From positions 29,102 to 93,101 of the forward strand of contig NZ_JADYVX010000033.1 of NCBI RefSeq assembly GCF_020194175.1: 64,000 nucleotides of DNA, written 5' to 3'. This DNA comes from Bradyrhizobium sp. BRP22. Lineage in GTDB: Bacteria; Pseudomonadota; Alphaproteobacteria; Rhizobiales; Xanthobacteraceae. The notes beneath the pieces were generated by a model. It was not told where the DNA came from. It was given only the letters and a program-made list of their open reading frames with translations, and ran no database searches. The translations under genes were made by a program, and so were the position numbers. Positions 8,982 to 17,250 of the stretch are shown here, one piece after another (the stretch's first letter is position 1; every line of letters begins with the position of its first letter).

Positions 8982-9062
8982 GCTCGGGCGAAGCGAACGC
9001 GTCATCCGGGAGATCTGCGTCGGGCGGTCCGGATTACGCCGGCGCTTCATCCGGGCTACGGC
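8982..9062. repeat. Dispersed palindromic repeat, CCCGGGCTAC family (diverged copy)
   Basis: About 80 bp whose ends are near-complementary (AGCTCGGGCGAAGCG ... CGCTTCATCCGGGCTACG). Related to clearer copies at 56378-56467 and 60828-60918. Confidence 0.6.
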
Positions 9063-9094
9063 ATGCGCTCCAAGATCGTGAGCGATCAATTTGA

Positions 9095-9156
9095 ATCGAA
9101 TAGTGGCGCGTATTCTTCACGCGCACCATACCCACTTCGCTTCAAAACGCTCCAGT
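9095..9156. repeat. Degenerate copy of the GCTCTAG-ended ~105-bp repeat
   Basis: Shares TTCTTCACGCG, CCACTTCGCT and AAAACGCTC in order with the repeats at 50796-50903 and 53449-53554. It is truncated and mutated, and sits next to the stop of the LuxR-type gene. Confidence 0.5.
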
Positions 9157-9158
9157 GA

Positions 9159-9779
9159 TCAGGCGGACTGCATCAGCGCCTTGCGGACGAGGTCGGCGGT
9201 GTTGCGCGCGCCAAGCTTGCGCATCGCTTCAGCGCGATGGCTTTCGAAGGTCCGCGGGCTGATGTTCATGCGCAACGCGCCCTGCTTGTTGGAATAGCCT
9301 TCGCTGATGAGCCTGAGCACCTCGCGCTCGCGCCGGGTGAGCGGCTTCTGGCCGGCCTTGGATGCAACCGTCGTCTTTGGCGGCCGGCTTTCGTCCTTGA
9401 TGCGCGCGGGCGGATTGTCCCATCCCGTCTTCTGATCGATGACGGGAGCGGATCCAGGCTGAATGTCGGAAATCTGCTTCAGCATCGCGCAGACACGCTC
9501 GGTCTGATGCAGCGCGTTCTCGACCACCTGCTGCAGGTAGACCCGGGCCGCCGGCGAATGCGCGAACTGATGGCTGTGCTGCTTGATCTCGTTCATGTAG
9601 AGCAGCAGCGCCGTCATCGGACCATTGAACTGGCGCGCGATCGCAGCGCCGGCCTCTTCCGTGGCACGCGCGCGCTCTGCGGCGAGTTCCACAATCTCAC
9701 GATTGCTTTCGAATGGGGCGCCCTCTTCCATCCACTTTGACAGATGCGACCCGTCGGTTCGATGCTCGTGCTGTGTCAT
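9159..9779 (-). CDS. LuxR-type regulator with degenerate DHp-like helical domain
   Basis: A 206-aa DNA-binding protein lacking a receiver. Residues about 25-105 form a long helical region containing AIARQFNGPMTALLLYMNEI. This resembles a histidine-kinase H-box helix (compare AHDFNNILTVI in the kinase at base 2) but has Arg where the phospho-His would be. A low-complexity linker follows, then a C-terminal LuxR/FixJ HTH (LTRREREVLRLISEGYSNK ... FESHRAEAMRKLGARNTADLV) very like that of the 1160-1807 regulator. It could dimerise with or antagonise that regulator; this is inference. Two dyads lie upstream. Confidence 0.88.
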   Translation of the reverse strand: MTQHEHRTDGSHLSKWMEEGAPFESNREIVELAAERARATEEAGAAIARQFNGPMTALLLYMNEIKQHSHQFAHSPAARVYLQQVVENALHQTERVCAMLKQISDIQPGSAPVIDQKTGWDNPPARIKDESRPPKTTVASKAGQKPLTRREREVLRLISEGYSNKQGALRMNISPRTFESHRAEAMRKLGARNTADLVRKALMQSA

Positions 9780-9825
9780 GCGACCGATCTAGCGACCCTA
9801 AGGCTGTTCCCGCGTTAATCCGGCA

Positions 9826-9843
9826 CTCAGTAGGAATACTGAG
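9826..9843. promoter_or_regulatory. GTA-N4-TAC dyad, proximal to LuxR-type gene
   Basis: CTCAGTAGGAATACTGAG: perfect 7-bp arms, 4-bp spacer, 47-64 bp upstream of the 9779 start. Consistent with autoregulation or cross-regulation. Confidence 0.5.
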
Positions 9844-9929
9844 AACGCGACCATGTGTTGCCAGCTCACAAGGAAATAGAGGCAGACAGGCCTAGACTTT
9901 GCAACAATTCTCGCAAGATTGTGGCAGTT

Positions 9930-9946
9930 CTCAGTATTTCTACTCA
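9930..9946. promoter_or_regulatory. GTA-N4-TAC dyad, distal to LuxR-type gene
   Basis: CTCAGTATTTCTACTCA, a near-perfect dyad, followed about 10 bp later by a TACTGA half site (AATACTGAAA). It is about 104 bp from the proximal site, so cooperative binding is possible. Confidence 0.4.
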
Positions 9947-10292
9947 TCGGGAAAATACTGAAATTGCGGCAGAACAACGTAGTTCCACGAACAAAGCTGT
10001 GAGTTCCACATCACGAATTTTGGCGATTCTCGGGCAAGTAGCGAATCGCCAAAGACTCGCGTGAGGAACCGCCGCATTGCTGCGCAAGCTCGGGAACCTT
10101 TTGGGGAACATCTCGCGAAACATTCTGAAACACGACGTCGCGATGAAGACACGGCGCGTTTGCTGATGCTGCCAGGGCTGCACGATTGTGTGATCGAAGC
10201 AGGGCGCCTCGCGCTGGTCTTTGCGATTTACAGCCTTCACCGGCGTCGCGATGATCGCGATCTCAATCTTCACAGCGATGATGGAGACCGCG

Positions 10293-10712
10293 ATGGCGCG
10301 AGTAAGCGGATCATGGCTTGCGATGGCGACACTTGCTTGCGCCTTGGCGTTCGCATCGGGTGCCAAAGCACAGACCACATCCGCGGAAAGCGCGGCGCCG
10401 CCGACCGCCGACAATGCGGTGATGATCACGGTGTTCCTGAAGCACGATCAATCGCGCCCGCTCAGCGAGCTCAACGCGCAGCTCGACAAGCAGGGCTACT
10501 ACAAGGCCTTCCCGCCGGCGGGTGTCGAGGTCGTGAGCTGGTATGTGATGATGGGCGTCGGCCAGGTGGTGACGCTGCGGCTGCCGGCATCACGGCTCCG
10601 CGAAGTCAATCGCATACTCGAGGACAAGGCCTGGGGCGCCTATCGCACCGAATTCTATCCGACCTATGATTACAAGGCGGTCGGCATGGCGGCGCACGAG
10701 AAGGCGCAGTAG
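10293..10712 (+). CDS. Secreted hypothetical protein, 139 aa
   Basis: Starts MARVSGSWLAMATLACALAF, a typical Sec signal peptide with likely cleavage after ASGAKA. The mature part is about 115 aa with a compact alpha/beta pattern (ITVFLKHDQSRPLSELNAQL ... YYKAFPPAGVEV), resembling a ferredoxin-like dimeric barrel. No function is recognised. The ATG at 10293 is preferred because GGAG lies 7 nt upstream; the longer frame from 10221 adds a second hydrophobic stretch without a ribosome site. The 510 bp upstream hold two dyads but no gene. Confidence 0.75.
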   Translation: MARVSGSWLAMATLACALAFASGAKAQTTSAESAAPPTADNAVMITVFLKHDQSRPLSELNAQLDKQGYYKAFPPAGVEVVSWYVMMGVGQVVTLRLPASRLREVNRILEDKAWGAYRTEFYPTYDYKAVGMAAHEKAQ

Positions 10713-10767
10713 CACCGTGAACCTTTGCTTCCGCGCGGCGCGGATGAAAGCCCACCGCGCCTCATGG

Positions 10768-10962
10768 TCACGCGCCTTTGCTCTCGGCTTGCGCAATGAC
10801 GATCAGCTCGGTTTCGTTGATCGTGGCCCCGGATGCGTCGAGCACCGAGACCGTGCGAAACCCGTCGTCGCGAAACTCCTCTGCCTTTCGTAGCGCCGCG
10901 GCCGCGGTCGCGAGGATGACGGAGACGCCGCCGGCGCCGTTCCTCGCAAATACCCGGAACAT
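10768..10962 (-). CDS. Hypothetical protein, 64 aa
   Basis: Small soluble protein starting MFRVFARNGAGGVSVILATA with good ATG and GGGGAG upstream. The composition (AAALRKAEEFRDDGFRTVSVLDASG) suggests a single alpha/beta unit; no family recognised. It follows the 10987-11304 gene on the same strand 24 bp downstream, so the two probably form an operon. Confidence 0.6.
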   Translation of the reverse strand: MFRVFARNGAGGVSVILATAAAALRKAEEFRDDGFRTVSVLDASGATINETELIVIAQAESKGA

Positions 10963-10986
10963 GATCTCCCCAGCCCCTGATGTGCG

Positions 10987-11304
10987 CTATGCCGCCAGCG
11001 CGACACGCGAGGTCGATTTCCGCCGGTACGGCTTGCCGCCCGGCGATCCCGACGGATCGGGGTCGAGGGCCGACAGCGCTTCAAGCACCTCATCAATGCT
11101 GACCGCGGTCTTGGTACCCGGAAGTTCACGCAGCGCCGGATTCGACGACACCGCGGCCGCGTCGGACGCCCACGAGGCGAGCACGGCGCGCTTTTCCGCC
11201 GTCGACAGCTGCGCATCCGCCAGCACATCGCGCGGATGGTCGTAAGCCGAGGCGGGGTGCAGGATGACATTCAAATCGACGACATTGTCAGTGTGATCGA
11301 TCAT
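10987..11304 (-). CDS. Hypothetical protein, 105 aa
   Basis: Starts MIDHTDNVVDLNVILHPASA; ATG at 11304 with GGGAG 5-6 nt upstream. The longer frame to 11442 runs into the hsp20 3' end and is rejected. It contains HPRDVLADAQLSTAEKRAVLASWASDA, a helical pattern common in small unknown proteins of this bacterial group, and a basic C-terminus. Lies downstream of hsp20 on the same strand, separated by a GC-rich hairpin. Confidence 0.75.
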   Translation of the reverse strand: MIDHTDNVVDLNVILHPASAYDHPRDVLADAQLSTAEKRAVLASWASDAAAVSSNPALRELPGTKTAVSIDEVLEALSALDPDPSGSPGGKPYRRKSTSRVALAA

Positions 11305-11342
11305 CGGTTGCTCCCAATGCTTGTCAGACAACTTTCGACCGT

Positions 11343-11368
11343 CCCGCCCGGCACGTGATCCGGGCGGG
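11343..11368 (-). terminator. GC-rich hairpin after hsp20
   Basis: CCCGCCCGG / CCGGGCGGG stem of 9 bp with an 8-nt loop, 25 bp past the hsp20 stop. It lacks a T-run, so it may act as a Rho-dependent or RNA-stabilising 3' end. Confidence 0.5.
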
Positions 11369-11392
11369 GCATGCATCGCCGTGCCGAGGACG

Positions 11393-11848
11393 TTACGCCG
11401 CTTTTGCTTCGAGTTGCTGCACGCTGCTCGCGGGAGCGCCATTGATGGCGATCCGCCGCGGCTTCATCGCCTCGGGCACCTCGCGGACCAGCTCGATCTT
11501 CAGAAGTCCGTTATCGAACGCGGCGCTCTTCACCTGCACGTAGTCGGCGAGATTGAAGTGGCGCTTGAAAGGCCGCGCCGAGATACCGCGATAGAGGTAT
11601 TCGCGTTCGGCCTTGTCGGACTTGCTGCCTTCGATCGTGACCACGTTGCTCTCGGCCGTCACCGAGATCTCGTCAGGCGAGAAGCCCGCCAGCGCAAGCG
11701 AGATCTGGTAGCGATCTTCGCCGAGCCGTTCGATGTTGTAGGGTGGATAGTTGTCCTCGCCGGTGCGAGCCGCGGCATCGACGAGATCGAACAGGCGGTC
11801 GAAGCCGATGGTCGAACGCCACAGGGGAGCAAAGTCGTAGCTGCGCAT
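11393..11848 (-). CDS. Small heat-shock protein, Hsp20/alpha-crystallin family
   Basis: ATP-independent holdase chaperone of 151 aa. Starts MRSYDFAPLWRSTIGFDRLF, with the alpha-crystallin domain at about 35-130 (YQISLALAGFSPDEISV ... REYLYRGISARPFKRHF ... GLLKIELVREVPE) and a short C-terminal tail. The ATG at 11848 is chosen: GGAGGA precedes it, and the TTG 15 nt upstream overlaps that ribosome site. The leader is a ROSE thermometer, so translation should rise with temperature. Confidence 0.96.
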   Translation of the reverse strand: MRSYDFAPLWRSTIGFDRLFDLVDAAARTGEDNYPPYNIERLGEDRYQISLALAGFSPDEISVTAESNVVTIEGSKSDKAEREYLYRGISARPFKRHFNLADYVQVKSAAFDNGLLKIELVREVPEAMKPRRIAINGAPASSVQQLEAKAA

Positions 11849-11955
11849 AGCCAAATCCTCCAATGAGCAAGTTGGATACGAGCGGCACCGGACACGACCG
11901 GTGCCCGTTCTGGTCCGGGCCCGTCAGGCGCCCGGACGCCATCTACCGGATGGCG
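11849..11955 (-). ncRNA. ROSE-type RNA thermometer in the hsp20 5' UTR
   Basis: Read on the minus strand, the leader folds into three perfect or near-perfect hairpins: CGCCATC/GATGGCG (11937-11955), GTCCGGGC/GCCCGGAC (11913-11937) and GGCACCGG/CCGGTGCC (11884-11905). A 3' hairpin follows in which TTGCTC-ATTGGAGGAT pairs over the ribosome binding site. This layout and the TTGCTCxTTGGAGGAT element match the ROSE family of rhizobial heat-shock genes, where heat melts the last hairpin. Confidence 0.92.
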
Positions 11956-11960
11956 AAAAA

Positions 11961-11989
11961 AATCTTGGAGAAGCCCGATCCAGTTTCAA
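11961..11989 (-). promoter_or_regulatory. Candidate housekeeping promoter of hsp20
   Basis: On the minus strand TTGAAA and AAGATT are separated by 17 bp, placing the start of transcription at the first ROSE hairpin. The -35 is good, the -10 weak. ROSE-controlled genes are typically read from sigma-70-type promoters, which fits. Confidence 0.5.
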
Positions 11990-12142
11990 GGGGAGGCTGC
12001 GAAAAAATTTTGGCCTTCAACGCGAGGGGATTGGGCCGAAATACGTCGCTCTCACCGCGTCATTGCAATGACGGCAAGCAACAGGCCCGCCGCACCCCCT
12101 TTGGCGGGACGCGCAAGCCAGGCGAGACGACGGACCAAAGCC

Positions 12143-12325
12143 TCAGGCGTGCGCCTTCGGCTGCTGGCTCAACTTCTTCGCCAGCGTCTTCAAATCTTCG
12201 ACCCGCCGGCTGCACAGCAGCCGGGCGAATTCGTCGGCATCGATGGAGGGTTGAGGAAAGCCGGGCGTTTGGCGCAACTCCCGGCTCCGCCAGAACAGCC
12301 GGGAGAGACGCTGCAGCAATTTCAT
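12143..12325 (-). CDS. Small basic hypothetical protein, 60 aa
   Basis: Starts MKLLQRLSRLFWRSRELRQT, with a helical C-terminal part (DADEFARLLCSRRVEDLKTLAKKLSQQ). ATG with GAGG about 9 nt upstream. No family recognised. Supported only by a plausible start and protein-like composition. The neighbouring 12326-12525 and 11990-12142 hold nothing else identifiable. Confidence 0.45.
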   Translation of the reverse strand: MKLLQRLSRLFWRSRELRQTPGFPQPSIDADEFARLLCSRRVEDLKTLAKKLSQQPKAHA

Positions 12326-12525
12326 TTGCTTGAGCCTCGATGAAAGCCTGCGCGAATAAGTCGCTGGGCCGGTCCTTGGTTCCGCGAGTTATCGCTTCTC
12401 CCGTTTTTTTCTCCCCAGACGCGCTCTCCGTTTTCGCATTCGCGTAATAGTGGTGGGCAACAATCTTGCCCGGTTTCACCGCCGGGCCCATTCTTTCCGG
12501 CGGAAGGCGTTCAGGGGGAAGACAG

Positions 12526-14421
12526 ATGCTTGAGCCGGACCTTACCCGTGCCCCGATGGGCGGCACGCTCGTGCCCGGCGGGGCGACGTTCCGGGTCTGG
12601 GCGCCGCGGGCCAGCGCCGTCCATGTCTCCGGCGATTTCAACGGCTGGAGGCAGGATGCCAGTTCGCTGATGTCAGAGATCGGAGGCGGCCACTGGGCGT
12701 GCTTCGTGCCTGACCTGAAGGACGGCGATGCCTACCTGTTCTATGTCGAGGGCGTCGGCTCGTCCGGCTTCAAGCGCGATCCCCGGGCGCGGCTGTTGAG
12801 CTTCCAGCCGTCCTTTCCGGCCTGCAATTCGCTGCTGCGCGATGCGGCGCGCTTTCCGTGGCACGTCGAGCGCTTCGTGCCGCCGGCCTTCAACGATCTC
12901 ATCGTCTACCAGCTTCACGTCGGGACGTTCGCGCCTCATCCGGAAAACGCCGATGGCAAGTTCTTCGACGTGATCGAGCGCGTGCCGCACCTCGCCGCGC
13001 TCGGCGTCAATGCCATCGAGCTGTTGCCGATCCAGGAATTCCCGACCACCTTCAGCATGGGCTATAACGGCGTCGATCTCTATAGCCCCGAGAACCAATA
13101 TGCCGAAGCCAATGAGGCAAAGCTCAGCCGCTATCTGGATCGTACCAACGCGATCCTGCAGGCGGCCGGCCATGCGCCCTATGCCGGCATCGACATCGTC
13201 AGGCACAGCGATGACCAGCTCCGTGCGCTGATCGACATCTGCCATGTCCATGGCATCGCTGTGATCTTCGATGTCGTCTACAACCACGCCGGCGGCGGGT
13301 TTGACGACAAGAGCCTGTGGTTTCTCGATCGCCACTTCCCCGGCGACAACAACAACAGCCTCTATTTCACCGACCAGGGCTGGGCGGGCGGCCTGGTGTT
13401 CGCGTTCTGGAACGACGACGTCAAACAGTTCCTGATCGACAACGCCGCCTTCTTCTATGAGGAGTACCGGATCGACGGCTTCCGCTTCGACGAAGTCAGC
13501 GTGATCGACCGGTTCGGCGGCTGGGCCACCTGCCAGGACCTCACCTCGACATTGCGCGCGCAAAAACCCGAGGCGATCCAGATCGCCGAATATTGGCCGG
13601 TCAATACGTGGATCGTGAAGGATCGCAGCGAAGGCGGCGCAGGCTTCGACGCCACCTGGAGCGACGGCATCCGCAACAGCGTGCGGGCGGCGATTGCGAG
13701 TGCTTCGCTCGGCGCCACCGCGCATGTGCCGATGTCTCCGATCGCAGACGCGATCGCTGCGATGAGCCTGCGCGACCGCTGGCGTGCGGTGCATGCGATC
13801 GAGAACCACGACATCGTCTATGCTGGCCGCGACGAACGGATCGCGGCGCTCGCCGACGGCAGCAATCCGCGATCCTGGTATGCGCGCAGCCGCAGCCGTG
13901 TCGCGCTTGGGCTGCTGCTGACCGCGCCGGGCATTCCGATGCTGTTCATGGGCCAGGAGTTGCTGACTTCGAAGCCATGGAGCGACACGCCCAGCACGGC
14001 TACCGAAATCGACTGGACGGCGTTCGACCGTGGCGATGAGGTGATGGCCGGCTTCCTGCGCTTTGCCTCGGACTTGATCGGCCTGCGCCTGGCGATGCCG
14101 GGGCTGCGCGGCGAAGGCTGCGCTGTCATCCATGTCCATGACGACAACCGCGTGCTGGCATTCCAGCGCTGGGTCGAGGGCGACGGCGGCGATGTCGTGG
14201 TGGTCTGCAGTCTCAACGAAAGCCCGCACCGCGACTACGCGATCGGCTTCCCCAGCGAAGGCCGCTGGCGCGAGGTGTTCAACAGCGACATCTACGACCG
14301 CGAGGTGACCGTCACCGCCGATGGCGGCGTGCATGCCGATGGCCCGCCGCTGCACGGCCTGCCTGCCTCTGCCACATTGACGATTCCGGCGAACGGGCTT
14401 CTGGTCTTCGCAAGAGCCTGA
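12526..14421 (+). CDS. GH13 alpha-amylase-family protein with N-terminal CBM48 (glucan branching-enzyme-like)
   Basis: A 631-aa alpha-glucan-acting enzyme. The N-terminal CBM48/E-set domain (VHVSGDFNGWRQDASSLM) is followed by a (beta/alpha)8 barrel beginning VYQLHVGTFAPH. Catalytic residues are all present: nucleophile Asp322 (GFRFDEV), acid/base Glu355 (IAEYWP) and Asp429 (ENHD). Closest in layout to branching enzymes and maltooligosyl-trehalose hydrolases; the exact reaction cannot be told. The ATG at 12526 is preferred over 12466 because GGGGGAAG precedes it. It stands alone, not in a glg operon. Confidence 0.9.
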   Translation: MLEPDLTRAPMGGTLVPGGATFRVWAPRASAVHVSGDFNGWRQDASSLMSEIGGGHWACFVPDLKDGDAYLFYVEGVGSSGFKRDPRARLLSFQPSFPACNSLLRDAARFPWHVERFVPPAFNDLIVYQLHVGTFAPHPENADGKFFDVIERVPHLAALGVNAIELLPIQEFPTTFSMGYNGVDLYSPENQYAEANEAKLSRYLDRTNAILQAAGHAPYAGIDIVRHSDDQLRALIDICHVHGIAVIFDVVYNHAGGGFDDKSLWFLDRHFPGDNNNSLYFTDQGWAGGLVFAFWNDDVKQFLIDNAAFFYEEYRIDGFRFDEVSVIDRFGGWATCQDLTSTLRAQKPEAIQIAEYWPVNTWIVKDRSEGGAGFDATWSDGIRNSVRAAIASASLGATAHVPMSPIADAIAAMSLRDRWRAVHAIENHDIVYAGRDERIAALADGSNPRSWYARSRSRVALGLLLTAPGIPMLFMGQELLTSKPWSDTPSTATEIDWTAFDRGDEVMAGFLRFASDLIGLRLAMPGLRGEGCAVIHVHDDNRVLAFQRWVEGDGGDVVVVCSLNESPHRDYAIGFPSEGRWREVFNSDIYDREVTVTADGGVHADGPPLHGLPASATLTIPANGLLVFARA

Positions 14422-14533
14422 CATCGCCAGCGGCCTCCTCGCGGCGCTGAGTGATGACATTCCCGCGCGGACTCCATTATGCTAGGGCTTTCGTTCGAGT
14501 GGCATTCCCCGCCGCGATATAAGCCTGAGAGCA

Positions 14534-16591
14534 ATGACCGCCCCTTACGTTCCGCAAATCGCCCTCTATCGCCGCTGGCTCGAGCAGCAGCGCGGCCTGA
14601 GCTTTTCCAGCTTCGAGGAGATGCGCCAGTGGTCGGTGCGCGACCTCGACGGCTACTGGCAGAGCATCTGGGACTATTTTGACCTGCGCTCGCCGACGCC
14701 GCACCGTGCGGTGCTGGCGGAGCGGAAGATGCCGGGCGCGGTATGGTTTCCCGGCGCCTCCGTCAACTACGCCCAGCAGGTGTTCCGGCATGTCGAAGCC
14801 GCCGATGCCGCAGGCCTGCCGGCGATCGTGAGCAGCGGCGAGGATGGCGTGCTGAAGGAGACGAGCTGGCCCGAATTGCGGCGGCAGGCGGTCGCACTGG
14901 CCCTTCACCTGCGCGAGAAAGGCGTCAAGCCCGGCGACCGTGTCGCGGCCTATCTGCCCAACATCCCCGAGACCATCATCGCCTTTCTCGCCACCGCGAG
15001 CCTCGGCGCAATCTGGAGCGTGTGCGCGCCCGATATGGCGGCACCGGCGGTGATCGATCGCTTCAAGCAGATCGAACCGAAAGTGCTGATCGCCTGCGAT
15101 GCCGTCACCTATGCCGGCCGGCGGCATGACCGCCGCGCCGTGGTCGACGAACTCCGGCGTTCGCTGCCGAGCGTCGAGCATGTCATCCTGCACAGCGATG
15201 CGGCCGCAAGTGCGGCGTCGCCGGACCAACGGCTTTCGGAGATCCTCGCTGCCAAGCGGCCTGCGATCGATGCGTTCGAGCCGGTGTGGCTGCCGTTCGA
15301 CCATCCGCTTTGGATCGTCTATTCCAGCGGCACCACCGGCTTGCCGAAGCCGATCGTGCACAGCCATGGCGGCATCATCATTGTGGTGCTGGCGCTGAAC
15401 ACCCTGCACAACGACATCGGCTGCAGCTATCAGCCGAATTCGTTCGGCGAACGCTTCCATTGGTACAGCTCGACCGGCTGGATCATGTGGAACTGCCAGG
15501 TCAACGGACTGCTGGGCGGCACCACCTGCTGCATCTTCGACGGCAGCCCCGGCGGATCAAAGGACAAGCCGGACTGGACCACGCTGTGGCGTTTCGTGGC
15601 CGACGCCAAGGTGACGATCTTCGGCGCGGGCGCGGCGTTCTTTGCCAGTTGCACGAAAGCCGAAATCGATCTCGCCGCCGTCGGAGACCTCTCGCACCTG
15701 CGTGCGCTCGGCTCGACCGGATCGCCGCTGAGCGCCGACACGCAAGCCTGGTTCAACGAGCGCTTCGCCGCGCTTTCGAAGATCAACGGCAACGCCGCGC
15801 AGGCGGAGATGTGGTGGGCGAACATTTCCGGCGGCACCGACTTTGCCGGCGCCTTCATCGGCGGCAACAGGGAATTGCCGCAGACGCCGGGCACCATGCA
15901 ATGCCGGATATTGGGCTGCGCCGTGGAGGCCTTCAACGAGCAGGGCCGCGCCGTGATCGACGAGGTCGGCGAGCTCGTCTGCACCGAGCCGCTGCCGTCG
16001 ATGCCGCTGCGCTTCTGGAACGATCCTGATGATGCGCGCTACCGCGCCAGCTACTTCGAGACCTATCCGGATAATTTCGACGGCAGCGGACGCGGCCCGG
16101 TGTGGCGGCATGGCGACTGGCTCAAGGTCGCCGCCGACGGTTCCTGCGTGATCTATGGCCGGAGCGACGCCACCATCAACCGGCACGGCCTGCGCATGGG
16201 GACGAGCGAACTTTATTCGGCTATCGAGGCGCTGCCTGAAATTCTGGATTCGATGGTCGTCGACCTCGAATATCTCGGGCGCGAAAGCTACATGCCGCTG
16301 TTCGTGGTGCTGCGCGACGGCATTGCGCTCGACGAGGCGATGAAGGCGAGGATCAACAAGGCGATCGAAGCCGGCCTGTCCCGCCGCTTCCTGCCCAATG
16401 AGATCTTCGCGGTGCCCGAAATCCCGCGCACGCTATCGGGCAAGAAGCAGGAGCTGCCGATCAAGAAGCTCCTGCTCGGCCACCCGATCGAGAAGGTCAT
16501 CAACAAGGACGCGATGGCCAATCCGGGATGTCTAGAATGGTATCTCGCGTTTGCGGACGATTATCTGCAAAAGCACGCGGGCGCTGCATAA
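14534..16591 (+). CDS. aacS: Acetoacetate--CoA ligase (acetoacetyl-CoA synthetase)
   Basis: ATP-dependent activation of acetoacetate to acetoacetyl-CoA, feeding ketone-body use or PHB synthesis. The 685-aa length and the N-terminal WSVRDLDGYWQSIWDYFDL are typical of this ANL subfamily. Adenylation motifs: IVYSSGTTGLPKPIVH (A3), WRHGDWL, and a C-terminal catalytic Lys region SGKKQELPIKKLL. The stop codon lies inside a terminator loop. Single gene. PHA depolymerase at 57.6 kb would supply related C4 substrates. Confidence 0.95.
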   Translation: MTAPYVPQIALYRRWLEQQRGLSFSSFEEMRQWSVRDLDGYWQSIWDYFDLRSPTPHRAVLAERKMPGAVWFPGASVNYAQQVFRHVEAADAAGLPAIVSSGEDGVLKETSWPELRRQAVALALHLREKGVKPGDRVAAYLPNIPETIIAFLATASLGAIWSVCAPDMAAPAVIDRFKQIEPKVLIACDAVTYAGRRHDRRAVVDELRRSLPSVEHVILHSDAAASAASPDQRLSEILAAKRPAIDAFEPVWLPFDHPLWIVYSSGTTGLPKPIVHSHGGIIIVVLALNTLHNDIGCSYQPNSFGERFHWYSSTGWIMWNCQVNGLLGGTTCCIFDGSPGGSKDKPDWTTLWRFVADAKVTIFGAGAAFFASCTKAEIDLAAVGDLSHLRALGSTGSPLSADTQAWFNERFAALSKINGNAAQAEMWWANISGGTDFAGAFIGGNRELPQTPGTMQCRILGCAVEAFNEQGRAVIDEVGELVCTEPLPSMPLRFWNDPDDARYRASYFETYPDNFDGSGRGPVWRHGDWLKVAADGSCVIYGRSDATINRHGLRMGTSELYSAIEALPEILDSMVVDLEYLGRESYMPLFVVLRDGIALDEAMKARINKAIEAGLSRRFLPNEIFAVPEIPRTLSGKKQELPIKKLLLGHPIEKVINKDAMANPGCLEWYLAFADDYLQKHAGAA

Positions 16592-16610
16592 GGCAGCGCC
16601 CGCATTTCTT
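16577..16610. terminator. Bidirectional intrinsic terminator between aacS and mhqD-like gene
   Basis: GCGGGCGCTGC / GCAGCGCCCGC, 11-bp stem, 5-nt loop that contains the aacS stop codon TAA, then ATTTCTT. The genes on either side converge here. Confidence 0.85.
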
Positions 16611-17250
16611 ACGCAGACTGGAGCGTCTGTTTCCCGACTCGCTCCAGCCAATCTTTCCCGAGAACGAGGTCCGCTCGCGAGAGCTGATGGCCTACCGGCA
16701 GAGTCCGGCGCGTGACATCGGCGCCCGCGTCGCGCAGCATCTCGGCCAGTCTCGCCGAGTTGGAAGTCGGCACGATCGGGTCCATCTGCCCCGAGGCGAT
16801 CAGCACCGGCGCGCCCGCAAGATTGGCGCGCGGCGGATCGGACAACGGCACCATCGCGCGCAGCAGCGCCGCGCCGGCGAGCGTGCCGGGGCGAAGCAGC
16901 ATCATGGCCGCGGCGATATTGGCGCCGTTGGAATAACCCACCGCAACAGGCGCAGCGATGCCGAGGCGCTGGCGCGTGCTGTCGACGAAATCGGCCAGTT
17001 CTGCTGCACGCCGCCGAACGTCGTCCTCATCGAAGACGCCTTGGGCGAGACGGCGGAAGAACCTGGGCATGCCGTTCTCGAGCACGCGGCCGCGCGGCGA
17101 CAACAACGCTGAATCCGGCGACAGCATCCGTCCGAGTTCCAACAGATCGTTTTCGTCGCCGCCAGTGCCGTGGAGCAGCAGAAGGGGCGGAGCGCCCGCC
17201 CCTTCTGCCGGCACGAACCGATAGACGAATGGCGTTTCGTTGCTCGTCAT
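16609..17250 (-). CDS. mhqD: MhqD-type carboxylesterase/hydrolase
   Basis: Alpha/beta hydrolase of 213 aa: LLLLHGTGGDENDLL, nucleophile elbow GYSNGANIAA (Ser), and a C-terminal catalytic Asp (GQMDPIVP) and His (LPVGHQL). The signature RGRVLENGMPRFFRRLAQGVFDEDD is characteristic of MhqD, a member of quinone-responsive operons. Its start overlaps the stop of the dioxygenase gene by ATGA, indicating translational coupling. Confidence 0.9.
   Translation of the reverse strand: MTSNETPFVYRFVPAEGAGAPPLLLLHGTGGDENDLLELGRMLSPDSALLSPRGRVLENGMPRFFRRLAQGVFDEDDVRRRAAELADFVDSTRQRLGIAAPVAVGYSNGANIAAAMMLLRPGTLAGAALLRAMVPLSDPPRANLAGAPVLIASGQMDPIVPTSNSARLAEMLRDAGADVTRRTLPVGHQLSRADLVLGKDWLERVGKQTLQSA

Noticed and set aside
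12673..14460. 595-codon minus-strand frame opposite the GH13 gene
   Set aside because: Antisense shadow of an enzyme with all catalytic motifs.
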